Position numbers and translations under genes: made by a program. A model generated the notes under the pieces. The model saw only the letters and a program-made list of their open reading frames with translations, was not told where the DNA came from and did not search any database. DNA of 64,000 nucleotides from Bacteroidota bacterium. GTDB lineage: Bacteria; Bacteroidota; Bacteroidia; Bacteroidales; P3. The first letter of the stretch is position 1. Each line of letters begins with the position of its first letter. Positions 54,635 through 63,423 of this stretch are shown piece after piece. Location: NCBI GenBank assembly GCA_017860255.1, contig JAFNAR010000003.1:1-64000 (forward strand). Reading direction: 5' to 3'.

Positions 54635-57600
54635 ATGAAAAAGATTTTTTTTGTTACTTCAATTTTTTTGTTATTTGCTACAAATTTAACATTAAAAGCG
54701 CAGAATATCATTGGTTATAATAATATAATAAATTCTATTCCTTCATTAAAGGAATCAATGGAAGATTTATCTTTCTCTCAAAAATTTGATTTTTTGAGAT
54801 TGGATACAATAAAAACAGATAACGGAGTCTTCTTGAAATTTTATATGGGAGAAGATTTTGGAAGAACTCAAAAGGTAGGAGCACCTGAGCTTCCAACTTA
54901 TAATAGATTAATTGAAATTCCTTATGGAGCTGAAATTCAGATTGAATATAAGAATATTGTTTCTGAATCAATTTCTTTAGATAAATATGGTAATTATAAA
55001 GTAATTCCATCTCAAAAATCTCTTTCAAAGAGTAAGGATTTTGAACCATTTATTATTGATGAAAAAGTATATTCTTCTAATGCTTTTGTTGGAAATGATT
55101 TGGTTAGAGTTGAACAATTAGGATTTATGTCTTCTATGCGATTGGCTCGTTTGGTTATATCTCCAATTAAATATAACCCAGTTAAAAATGTTATTGAAAT
55201 TGTTAGATATTTTGAAGTAACTATTAAGTTTGTTAATGCAGATATAAAAGCAACAATTAATGCTAAAAGAATTTATAATAATCAACAATCATCATTTTTA
55301 AAGTCTAAATTATTAAATAGTAAAAATATTTCTTCAACAGTTTCAGATTCTCCGTTAAATCGCCCTTTAAAGATGATTATTCTTTCTGATCCTATGTTCA
55401 CTGATGTACTTCAACCTTATATTAAATGGAAAAGAGAAAAAGGATTTGAGATTATTGAAGTATATAAAGGACAAACAAATGTTGGAACAACAAATTCTTC
55501 AATGAAATCTTATTTGAAATCATTATGGGATAATGCGACTTCAGAATCACCTGCTGCTGATTATCTTTTAATTTGTGGTGATGTTCAACAAATACCTAAT
55601 TTCGATGCTACAACTGATGCAAGTAATCCAGCTCCAACAGATTTATATTATGCTGAATATACAGGAGATTTTTTGCCAGATGTTTTCTATGGTAGATTTT
55701 CTGCACAAACTGTTTCTCAAATGCAAGCAATTGTTAATAAGACAATGAATTATGAAAAATATCTAATTCAAGATACTTCTTATTTAAGAAAAACACTTTT
55801 AGTAGCAGGTAAAGAAACTTCAGCACATCCTACAATTTGTGGAAATGGTCAAGTAAATTATGCTAAGAATTATTTAATAAATAATCCTTCAACTGATACT
55901 TTAGTTTATTATAATCCAGCATCAGGAAACTATTCAAGTCAAATAATTGATAGTATTTCAAGAAATGGCTATTCTTTTATTAATTATACTGCACATTGCG
56001 ATGCTACAGGTTGGTCATCTCCATCAATTACATCAACAAATATTAATAATAACATAAATAATACAGGTAAATTACCTTTGTTTATTAATAACTGTTGTTT
56101 GTCAAGTAGATTTAATGAAAGCGAATGTTTTGGGGAATCAATATTAAGAGCTAATAATAAAGGGGGAATAGGAGCTATTGGTGGAAGCAATTATACTTAC
56201 TGGGATGAAGATTTTTATTGGTCAGTTGGAAGTAAGTCTATTAACTTAAATCCAGTTTATGATTCTAATAATTTAGGAGCATATGATAGATTATTCCATA
56301 AGTATAATGAACCATTTAATAGATGGTACATAACTTGTGGTCAAATTATGCAAGCAGGGAATTTAGCTGTTACACAAAGTGGTTCTAATTATACAGATTA
56401 TTATTGGGAAATTTATCATCTAATGGGAGATCCTTCTATTATGCCTTATGTTGGACTTCCAAAAACAATTATAAATAATATTCCAGATACAATTGCACTT
56501 AGTTCGTCAAATATTCAAATACAAACTGATGCTTATGCATTTGTTGGCCTTTCTAAAAATGGAGTTTTGATTGGAGCTTCACAAGCTGATGAGAATGGAT
56601 TAGCAGATATTAATTTTATTTCTCAGCTTAATCAACCTGGATATTTAAAAGTTGTTATAACTAATCAATTTTCCAAACCAATTATTGATTCTATAGCAGT
56701 AGCTACTCCAAACTATCCTTTAATTAATATTAGTAACATTAAGTATACTAATAATCAGTCTCAAGAGGTAACTCTTTTGAATAATAATGAAGAATACTTT
56801 GTGAATTTTACTCTTTCTAATTTAGGATCTGTATCAATTGATAGTGTTGATTTGTCAATGTTTAATTCTAATAACCTAATATTTTTAGATTCAGCAGAGT
56901 ATATAGGTAATGTTGGAGCTCTTTCAAGTCAACAAATTCAAAATAAATTTAGGGTTAAGGTTATTGATGGATTAGAAGATAAGAGTATATTAGGATATAA
57001 TTTTAAGATTCATGGAGAAAATAACTATTTGTTAAATAAAGTTTTCTCTGCAAAAGCTTCATGCCCTAATATTGTTGTAGAAAATTTATCAATCACAATT
57101 GATACAGCTAATAGTTCTTTTGTTGGAGATGAAATTATAATAAGATTTGATGTTAAGAATACAGGAAATAATATTTCAGATGTCGGTAATGTTTTTCTTA
57201 ACAATATTTCATCTAATCTTACTTATGTTTCTAATGATAGTTTGCCATTAAATTCATTGTCTCCAAACGCATACTCTTCATATGAGTTCAGGCTTAATTT
57301 TAATCCTGAAAATCAGCAGAATGATATTATTGGATTTAGATTGGGTGCTATTGCAAATCTTTATGGAGATGCAAAACGTTATGATTCAATTCCAATTATA
57401 GGTAATATTGAAACTTTCGAAACAGGAAATTTGAATTCTTTTGCATGGGAGAATATATCAGCAATTCCTTGGGTGATTGATAATAATCCAAATAATTTAT
57501 ATACTGGAAGCTATTCAATGAAATCAGGTTCAATTTCAAATAATAGTAAAACAACTTTAAGTGTTAATTTTACATCAATTATAAATGATAGTATTGTGTT

Positions 57601-58081
57601 CTATATGAGAACTTCAACTGAACAAAACTATGATGTCTTAAGATTCTATATTGATAATATTATTGTTTTAGAAACTACAGGAGAAATACCTTGGAAAAGA
57701 TATTCCTTTGCAGTAAATCAAGGAGAACATAATTTTAAATGGGAATATGAGAAAGACTATTCTCAATCAGGAGGAAGTGATGCTATTTGGATTGATAATG
57801 TTGACTTCCCATTAAATGGAATAGTGCTTTCAAATAATAATTTGAGTAATAATACAGACAATATAGTAGTATACCCTAACCCAGCACAGGATTTCTTTGT
57901 TGTATCTAATTTAGATAAAGATTCTACAATTAAGTTGTTTGATTCTTTGGGAAGACTTGTATTTACCTCCAAAAAGAATGATAATACAATAAATACATCA
58001 AGTTTAAAGAGTGGAGTTTATTATCTTTCAATAGTAAAAGATAATAGTAATATTACCAAGAAAATTATTATTTCTAAGTAA
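54635..58081 (+). CDS. Gingipain-like C25 cysteine peptidase with T9SS tail
   Basis: The 1148-residue protein has a signal peptide, a C25 propeptide-like region (to about residue 240) and the catalytic domain (about 245-610). The latter has the His in NYTAHCDATGW (His454) and the Cys in FINNCCLSSRF (487 or 488). The segment CFGESILRANNKGGIGAIGG with YYWEIYHLMGDPS closely follows lysine-gingipain of Porphyromonas. A CARDB/Ig-like region and a cleaved-adhesin-like domain (ETFETGNLNSFAWENI) follow, and then a type A sorting tail (VVYPNPAQDFFVVSN, LKSGVYYLSI). It is predicted to be a surface or secreted protease. I chose ATG 54635 over the TTG three codons earlier. Confidence 0.9.
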   Translation: MKKIFFVTSIFLLFATNLTLKAQNIIGYNNIINSIPSLKESMEDLSFSQKFDFLRLDTIKTDNGVFLKFYMGEDFGRTQKVGAPELPTYNRLIEIPYGAEIQIEYKNIVSESISLDKYGNYKVIPSQKSLSKSKDFEPFIIDEKVYSSNAFVGNDLVRVEQLGFMSSMRLARLVISPIKYNPVKNVIEIVRYFEVTIKFVNADIKATINAKRIYNNQQSSFLKSKLLNSKNISSTVSDSPLNRPLKMIILSDPMFTDVLQPYIKWKREKGFEIIEVYKGQTNVGTTNSSMKSYLKSLWDNATSESPAADYLLICGDVQQIPNFDATTDASNPAPTDLYYAEYTGDFLPDVFYGRFSAQTVSQMQAIVNKTMNYEKYLIQDTSYLRKTLLVAGKETSAHPTICGNGQVNYAKNYLINNPSTDTLVYYNPASGNYSSQIIDSISRNGYSFINYTAHCDATGWSSPSITSTNINNNINNTGKLPLFINNCCLSSRFNESECFGESILRANNKGGIGAIGGSNYTYWDEDFYWSVGSKSINLNPVYDSNNLGAYDRLFHKYNEPFNRWYITCGQIMQAGNLAVTQSGSNYTDYYWEIYHLMGDPSIMPYVGLPKTIINNIPDTIALSSSNIQIQTDAYAFVGLSKNGVLIGASQADENGLADINFISQLNQPGYLKVVITNQFSKPIIDSIAVATPNYPLINISNIKYTNNQSQEVTLLNNNEEYFVNFTLSNLGSVSIDSVDLSMFNSNNLIFLDSAEYIGNVGALSSQQIQNKFRVKVIDGLEDKSILGYNFKIHGENNYLLNKVFSAKASCPNIVVENLSITIDTANSSFVGDEIIIRFDVKNTGNNISDVGNVFLNNISSNLTYVSNDSLPLNSLSPNAYSSYEFRLNFNPENQQNDIIGFRLGAIANLYGDAKRYDSIPIIGNIETFETGNLNSFAWENISAIPWVIDNNPNNLYTGSYSMKSGSISNNSKTTLSVNFTSIINDSIVFYMRTSTEQNYDVLRFYIDNIIVLETTGEIPWKRYSFAVNQGEHNFKWEYEKDYSQSGGSDAIWIDNVDFPLNGIVLSNNNLSNNTDNIVVYPNPAQDFFVVSNLDKDSTIKLFDSLGRLVFTSKKNDNTINTSSLKSGVYYLSIVKDNSNITKKIIISK

Positions 58082-58083
58082 AA

Positions 58084-58926
58084 GTGATGCAGGATTCTGT
58101 TAGCTACAAGTCTGATTCTATTTCGAGTAATCAAATAGCAAACCCTCTATTTGTTATTCCTGATTCGCTAAAAAGCGAATCTAATACTATTAGTTTTAAG
58201 CAATATATTAAAATATTAAATGATTATACTCCCGTTTTGGTTGAGAGAAAATCTTTATTCAAATACAAAAACTATTACGTAGGTAAAGATATAAAAATAA
58301 TTGAAAGGAATGTTAATCCTACACATGGATGGATATTCGGATTAATTTTTATTTCAATTCTAATTTATAGTATTTTGATTAAAGCCTTTTATTCAAAGAT
58401 TAAACTTATTGTAAAAGGAGTTTTTTCTAATATTACTGTATTCTCAATCTCTATTTTTCTTTTTGCCCCTATATTTTCATTGTTGGTTTATGCTCCATTG
58501 AGTTATTATAATTATTTAAATTATTCTCATATTAATTCTCATTTCGGAACATATTTACTAATTGTTTTAGTCGTCTTGATCTTTTATTTAATAAAATATG
58601 TCTTGATTTATTTCTTTGGATTATTATTTCGACAAGAGACTTTATGTGCTAAATACAATTTTAACCAAACCCTTTTTCTTATTACTGATGGTTTAGTTTT
58701 AATCCCTTTTGTCTTTTTGTTCTATTTTTTGCCAAATAATCTTCAATATTCAATGCTAATAGCAATTATTATTGCAATTGGTATATTGTTCTTATTTAGA
58801 TTATTAAGAGGCTTTACTTTGGTTTTCAAGAATACAAAAGCTTCTCAATTCTATTTATTTGTTTATCTTTGCACAGTTGAATTTCTACCAATAATAATAA
58901 TATATAAATATCTATTTTCGTATTAA
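58084..58926 (+). CDS. DUF4271-like integral membrane protein
   Basis: The 280-residue protein has a soluble N-terminal part and about seven membrane segments (WIFGLIFISILIYSIL, SISIFLFAPIFSLLVYA, YLLIVLVVLIFYLIKYV, FVFLFYFLP, AIIIAIGILFLFR, FLPIIIIYKYLFSY). From memory, proteins of DUF4271 commonly precede the HemD-like gene in Bacteroidota, which is the order here. The function is unknown. It begins 2 bp after the C25 peptidase stop, so it is probably cotranscribed with it. Confidence 0.7.
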   Translation: MMQDSVSYKSDSISSNQIANPLFVIPDSLKSESNTISFKQYIKILNDYTPVLVERKSLFKYKNYYVGKDIKIIERNVNPTHGWIFGLIFISILIYSILIKAFYSKIKLIVKGVFSNITVFSISIFLFAPIFSLLVYAPLSYYNYLNYSHINSHFGTYLLIVLVVLIFYLIKYVLIYFFGLLFRQETLCAKYNFNQTLFLITDGLVLIPFVFLFYFLPNNLQYSMLIAIIIAIGILFLFRLLRGFTLVFKNTKASQFYLFVYLCTVEFLPIIIIYKYLFSY

Positions 58927-58947
58927 TTAAGTTTTTAGCCAATAGTT

Positions 58948-59832
58948 ATGAGCAAGCAAATAATTAAAAATGTTCTTATTTCTCAACCAGCTCCTGCTGA
59001 TATTGACAAATCACAATATAAAGTATTAATAGATAAACATAATCTTAATCTTACATTTAATAAATTCTTTGATGTAGTTGGTGTCACTAACAAAGAATAC
59101 AGAGACTCAAAAGTTAGTATATTAGATCATTCTGCAGTAATTGTTACAAGCAAGTTGGCTGTTGACAACTACTTTAGATTAGCTAAAGAATTACGTTTAG
59201 TTATACCAGAATCAATGAAGTTTTTCTGTGTTTCAGAAAGTATTGCAAATTACTTGCAAAACTATATTCAATACAGAAAAAGAAAAATATTTTATGGAAA
59301 ACTTCAGTTTTCAGAACTAATTAGTGTTATAACAAAGCATAAGAACGAAACATTCCTATATCCTTGTTCTGAAGAAACTACTCCTGAGAATTTTAAGCTT
59401 TTAGACAAGGCTAAGATAACATATACAAAATCTGTTATGTACCGTTCAGTGCCTAAGAACTTAAGTGATGTTGACATTAAGAAATTTGATTTAGTGGTAA
59501 TGTTTAGCCCAATTGGAGTTAAATCATTTATACAAAGTTTCAAACCATCTGATTATGAAAAAGTAGTTGTTGCTGCTTTTGGTTCAACAACTCAAGTTGC
59601 TCTTAAAGAAGCTAAAATTAGAACTTTGATTCCTGCACCAACTATTGAGGCTCCATCAATGATTATGGCAATTGATAGATATCTTTCATTTACTGCAAAT
59701 GAGTTGGAAGAGTATAAATTAAAAATAGAAGAAGAATTTAATAAAAAACCAGAGAAGAAAGCTCCAGCATCATTAAAAATTACTACAAAAAAAACTGCCA
59801 AAACTCAAGCTGAAAAGCCAAAGTCAAAATAA
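58948..59832 (+). CDS. Uroporphyrinogen-III synthase (HemD) family protein
   Basis: The 294-residue protein follows the two-domain HemD plan: VLISQPAPADID at the start, DHSAVIVTSKLAVDNYFRL, FFCVSESIANYLQNYI, FLYPCSEETTPE, FDLVVMFSPIGVKSFIQSF and VVAAFGSTTQVALKEAKIR. A lysine-rich tail of about 45 residues follows. No other haem genes are near. In Bacteroidota this stand-alone copy lies beside rnpA and DUF4271, and whether it still makes uroporphyrinogen III is unclear. Confidence 0.8.
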   Translation: MSKQIIKNVLISQPAPADIDKSQYKVLIDKHNLNLTFNKFFDVVGVTNKEYRDSKVSILDHSAVIVTSKLAVDNYFRLAKELRLVIPESMKFFCVSESIANYLQNYIQYRKRKIFYGKLQFSELISVITKHKNETFLYPCSEETTPENFKLLDKAKITYTKSVMYRSVPKNLSDVDIKKFDLVVMFSPIGVKSFIQSFKPSDYEKVVVAAFGSTTQVALKEAKIRTLIPAPTIEAPSMIMAIDRYLSFTANELEEYKLKIEEEFNKKPEKKAPASLKITTKKTAKTQAEKPKSK

Positions 59833-59843
59833 ATCTTGGCTAA

Positions 59844-60239
59844 ATGTATAAGTTTGCAAAAAGTGAAAGACTTTGTAGTAAAATAGAAATAGCTAAATTA
59901 TTTGCTTGTAAAGATGGATTTTTACATTATCCAATAAGTGTAAAATTTAAGATAAAAGAAAGTATATCTCCTCAAGTTAAATTAGTTATTGTTTCTCCAA
60001 AGAAATATCAAAAGCTTTCTGTTAATAGGAACAGAATTAAAAGATTGATTAGAGAGGCTTATAGGTTAAATAATTATGAAATTAAAAGTTTTGCTATAGA
60101 AAATAAAATAGATATTTCTTTTTCATTTTCTTTTGTAAGTCAACAAATGGTTGAATTTGATAAAATAAATTCTGTTGTAAACAAGTCTTTAACACGGATT
60201 ATTCACGAATTAAAGCAGAAAATTGAAAACAATAGTTAA
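59844..60239 (+). CDS. rnpA: Ribonuclease P protein component
   Basis: The 131-residue basic protein has [18 protein letters not shown] at the start and the RNP motif [17 protein letters not shown], which binds the RNase P RNA. It helps process the 5' ends of tRNA precursors. It lies 11 bp after the HemD-like gene and overlaps yidD by 17 bp. No rpmH is present upstream, unlike in many other phyla. Confidence 0.92.
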   Translation: MYKFAKSERLCSKIEIAKLFACKDGFLHYPISVKFKIKESISPQVKLVIVSPKKYQKLSVNRNRIKRLIREAYRLNNYEIKSFAIENKIDISFSFSFVSQQMVEFDKINSVVNKSLTRIIHELKQKIENNS

Positions 60240-60465
60240 TTTAATAAGTAAGCTATTTTACTGTATTTTTATTGGAATTATACGTTTCTATCAAATGGCA
60301 ATTTCTCCACATTTGCCTGCATCATGTAGATATACTCCTACTTGTTCTCAATATGGATTAGAAGCTATAAAAAAATATGGACCTTTTAAAGGGGGCTTTT
60401 TAACTCTAAAAAGAATTTTGAGTTGTCATCCTTGGGGAGGGAGTGGATATGATCCAGTTCCATAA
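60223..60465 (+). CDS. yidD: Membrane protein insertion efficiency factor YidD
   Basis: The 80-residue protein has the complete YidD signature: [51 protein letters not shown] and GGSGYDPVP, with three conserved Cys. It helps YidC insert membrane proteins. The start must be the TTG at 60223, within the end of rnpA, since no ATG is available in the conserved N-terminal region. The 17-bp overlap implies coupled translation. Confidence 0.92.
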   Translation: MKTIVNLISKLFYCIFIGIIRFYQMAISPHLPASCRYTPTCSQYGLEAIKKYGPFKGGFLTLKRILSCHPWGGSGYDPVP

Positions 60466-60793
60466 AGATGACTTTTGATAAATTAAAATCTAAAAAAAGT
60501 ATAAATTCAAACTACTTAAGAAGTTACTATTCAATCAAAAATAATCTTTATTATCAAATAAAAATTAAAAACCTCTTTCTTTCACCTCATAACATATTGT
60601 TACACAAAAATTAATAATATTGGAGGACGTGACATCTGATTTGATAACAAAGGTTTTCAATGTAAAACCCTTTAAAAAAGAAGAAGCGATATTCTGTAAT
60701 GATTTAAATCTAAAAATCTAAAAAATAAATTTAATCTTCTTTAGATTTAAATCTTATAATTTTTAGCATTACTTCCTCAAAAACATAGATAGA
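60466..60793. other. Gap with a 14-bp inverted repeat and a possible micro-ORF
   Basis: GATTTAAATCTAAA (60701-60714) and TTTAGATTTAAATC (60740-60753) are perfectly complementary around 25 nt and could end transcription from both sides. A GTG-started frame of 30 codons (60629-60721) begins MTSDLITKVFNVKPF and stands behind GGAGG, but the spacing to the start is too short for a normal binding site. It may be a remnant. No other feature was seen. Confidence 0.4.
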
Positions 60794-61186
60794 TTAAAAT
60801 CTATATTCTTGAGGGCTTAATTTAGAGTTTTGAAAAATTATTCCAATTTTGAATAGGTCAATACTTACAATTCTTCTTGGGTCGCTAATTATTTTGAGAA
60901 ATTCGTTATATGAATATTTACTTTGATAAGGTTTGTCAATAATTATTATTGAGCTATCTTTAACAATTGTTTGTATGGTTTTAAATTCATCGTAGGAAGA
61001 AGAAATTATAATTATGTCCTCTTTGCCAAATTCTTCTTGAAATAAATGTATTAATTTTAATGGATTTCTTTTGTGTTTTTTTATAATTCTATTGTATAAA
61101 TCAAACATATATGGAGAGTGGATAGAATACTCATTCTTCTTTTTAAAATTATGTAAGAGTTTGTTTTTTTGAGTGAAAATATTCAT
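60794..61186 (-). pseudogene. Shortened methyltransferase-family gene
   Basis: The 130-residue product starts with KKNEYSIHSPYMFDLYN, which resembles the (HG)-HSPFVFDLY start of a Bacteroidota methyltransferase family of about 240 residues. It ends with SIDLFKIGIIFQNSKLSPQEY, which resembles that family's C-terminus. The SAM-binding motif I (D-x-G-x-G) is absent. About half the protein seems to be missing with the frame intact. It is either an internal-deletion pseudogene or a minimal non-catalytic relative. A divergent promoter is shared with lptB. Confidence 0.6.
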
Positions 61187-61219
61187 ATATTTTTAATTTA
61201 GTAATGTAATTTATAGATG

Positions 61220-61257
61220 CAAAGATAATTCATTTCTCAAAAATTTACTTATCTTTG
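61220..61257. promoter_or_regulatory. Divergent -7 boxes for the 60794 gene and lptB
   Basis: TATCTTTG occurs on the minus strand (61227-61220) and on the plus strand (61250-61257), 22 bp apart. Each lies 34-58 bp before its gene. Neither has an exact TTTG at the -33 distance, and the overlap means that the two promoters would compete. Confidence 0.5.
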
Positions 61258-61314
61258 CTGATTGATAGTTTTAAATTGGGTGAATAGGAGGGTGTAAAAA
61301 AGATAATTTTTATT

Positions 61315-62037
61315 ATGAAATTATATACTGAAGATGTAATAAAGAAATACGGGAAGAGAACTGTTGTTAAGGGTGTTTCTATAAAAGTTAATCAAGGAGA
61401 AATTGTGGGTTTGCTTGGTCCAAATGGTGCTGGAAAGACTACTACTTTCTATATGATGGTAGGTTTAATTAAGCCTTTTAGCGGGAAAGTTTATCTTGAT
61501 GATATGGATATTTCTGATATGCCAATGTATAAAAGAGCACAAAGAGGTGTTGGATATTTGGCACAAGAGGCTTCAGTATTTAGAACTATGTCTGTAGAAG
61601 ATAATATAATGTCTGTTCTGGAGTTTAGAGACTTGTCATCAAAGGAAAGAGTTAAGATTATGGTTGGCCTTTTGGAAGAGTTTGGCCTAATGCATATTCG
61701 TAAGAGTAAAGGTAATCAACTTTCTGGAGGAGAAAGGAGGAGAACAGAAATAGCACGTGCTTTGGCTGCAGATCCAAAATTCATACTCTTAGATGAACCT
61801 TTTGCTGGAGTTGATCCAATCGCAGTACAGGATATTCAAAATATTGTTGCAAAATTAAAGAATAGGAATATTGGAGTTTTAATAACAGATCATAACGTTC
61901 ACGAAACTTTAACCATAACTGATAGAGCATACCTTCTTTTTGAGGGAAGCGTTCTCAAATCAGGGACTCCGAAAGAACTTGCTGAAGATAAACAAGTTAG
62001 AAAGAAGTATCTTGGGGAAAACTTTGAATTGCGTTAG
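61315..62037 (+). CDS. lptB: LPS export ABC transporter ATP-binding protein
   Basis: The 240-residue ABC protein has Walker [21 protein letters not shown], the Q-loop region [20 protein letters not shown], the signature [18 protein letters not shown], Walker [20 protein letters not shown] and the switch His in [11 protein letters not shown]. These wordings are specific to LptB. It powers extraction of lipopolysaccharide from the inner membrane with LptF and LptG. The deacetylase-family gene follows after 3 bp. Confidence 0.95.
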   Translation: MKLYTEDVIKKYGKRTVVKGVSIKVNQGEIVGLLGPNGAGKTTTFYMMVGLIKPFSGKVYLDDMDISDMPMYKRAQRGVGYLAQEASVFRTMSVEDNIMSVLEFRDLSSKERVKIMVGLLEEFGLMHIRKSKGNQLSGGERRRTEIARALAADPKFILLDEPFAGVDPIAVQDIQNIVAKLKNRNIGVLITDHNVHETLTITDRAYLLFEGSVLKSGTPKELAEDKQVRKKYLGENFELR

Positions 62038-62040
62038 ACT

Positions 62041-63372
62041 ATGATTTTAGTTTATGTAGATAAAATTACAAATCGTCTTGGTTATACTATTAACCTAATT
62101 TTTAAAGATATATTGGGTGTTGAGTACACTATTACAACCAATAGAGAGAATTTTGCTAAGCATATAGGAGCTAAGTTTTCATATTGCAAAAATAGGGTTA
62201 CAGATGAGCCATTTATTTATTCAACTAATTTGTTATTTGAAACTACAATTGAAATAAAAGACATAGAAGTTTTTTATTTTGAAGAAAATCCTGCAATTTT
62301 TAGAACATACGTAAAAGAAACCATTATGCCTTTTGACGTTTTGGCAGCTTCATTCTATTTTGTTTCTCGATATGAGGAATACCTTCCTTTTATTCAAGAC
62401 AATCATGGGAGGTATAGATATGAGGAAAGCATCGCTTTTCAAAATTGTTTTTTACATAAACCAATTGTTAATATCTGGGCGAAGAATTTGGGCGAAAAAA
62501 TTAAAAGTATATATCCTGATTTAGAGTTTGCCAAGCATTATTTTAGATTCTATAATACAATAGATATTGATTCTGCATATTCTTTTAAAGAGAAGGGAGT
62601 GTTTAGAAAACTATATGGGTTTGCTAAGGACTTCTTTATGGGAAATTTCTCAGAATGCGCATATAGATTCAATGTAATATTTAGAGATAAAACTGACCCT
62701 TATGATAATTTTGATTATCAAATATCGTTAATTAAGAAATATAAGCTCAAAACATTTTATTTTATTTTATTTGGAAGATACGGGAAATATGATAAAAACA
62801 TTTCTCCATACAACAAGCGCTTTCATCGTTTAATAAAATATTTATGTGATTATGCAAAGGTAGGAATACATCCATCTTACTCGTCATATGAACAAGAAGA
62901 GGAATTATCTATTCAAATTAAAGAATTAGAGCAAGTTATTCATAAACCAATATTAAGAAGTAGATTCCATTTTTTACGATTTCGACTTCCTGTTTCATAC
63001 AGAAGGCTTTTGGATAATATGATTAGTGATGATTATTCTATGGGATATTCTAAAACAATTGGATTTAGAGCAGGAATATGTTCTGGATATAATTTTTTTG
63101 ATTTAGAAATTGATGGAGAAACAAAATTAAGAGTTCATCCTTTTGCAATTATGGATGTTGCTCTCAAAGATGGATTGGGATTAAATAGGGAAGAGGCTCT
63201 AATTAAAATTAAACAAATTGTAAATGAAATAATTACTGTAAAGGGAGATTTTATTAGTGTCTGGCATAACCAATCTTTAAGTGGAAGGTATCAATGGGTA
63301 GGATGGAGAGAGGTTTATGAAAAGATGATAGAATATGTTTCTGCAGTAGATAGAACTCCATTTGAACAGTAG
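62041..63372 (+). CDS. Polysaccharide-deacetylase-family protein
   Basis: The 443-residue protein has an N-terminal domain of about 120 residues, then RYEESIAFQNCFLHKPIVNIW and an NodB-like barrel with the metal/acid Asp in YNTIDIDSAYSF, the His in VGIHPSYSSYEQ, and SRFHFLRFRLPVSYRRLLDN with GFRAGICSGYNFFD. From memory it matches the DUF7033-plus-deacetylase proteins of Bacteroidota. It might trim acetyl groups from surface glycans. It is coupled to lptB and followed after 51 bp by a heptose-epimerase-like gene, so LPS modification is plausible. Confidence 0.75.
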   Translation: MILVYVDKITNRLGYTINLIFKDILGVEYTITTNRENFAKHIGAKFSYCKNRVTDEPFIYSTNLLFETTIEIKDIEVFYFEENPAIFRTYVKETIMPFDVLAASFYFVSRYEEYLPFIQDNHGRYRYEESIAFQNCFLHKPIVNIWAKNLGEKIKSIYPDLEFAKHYFRFYNTIDIDSAYSFKEKGVFRKLYGFAKDFFMGNFSECAYRFNVIFRDKTDPYDNFDYQISLIKKYKLKTFYFILFGRYGKYDKNISPYNKRFHRLIKYLCDYAKVGIHPSYSSYEQEEELSIQIKELEQVIHKPILRSRFHFLRFRLPVSYRRLLDNMISDDYSMGYSKTIGFRAGICSGYNFFDLEIDGETKLRVHPFAIMDVALKDGLGLNREEALIKIKQIVNEIITVKGDFISVWHNQSLSGRYQWVGWREVYEKMIEYVSAVDRTPFEQ

Positions 63373-63423
63373 AATGGAACATAAATTTTAATCAATCGTA
63401 TAAATACTCAATAATTTAGAAAT

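Noticed and set aside
60629..60721. Small gene of 30 codons with GGAGG upstream
   Set aside because: The GTG lies only 2 bp after GGAGG, Shine-Dalgarno sites are not the rule in this genome, and half of the frame overlaps an inverted repeat.
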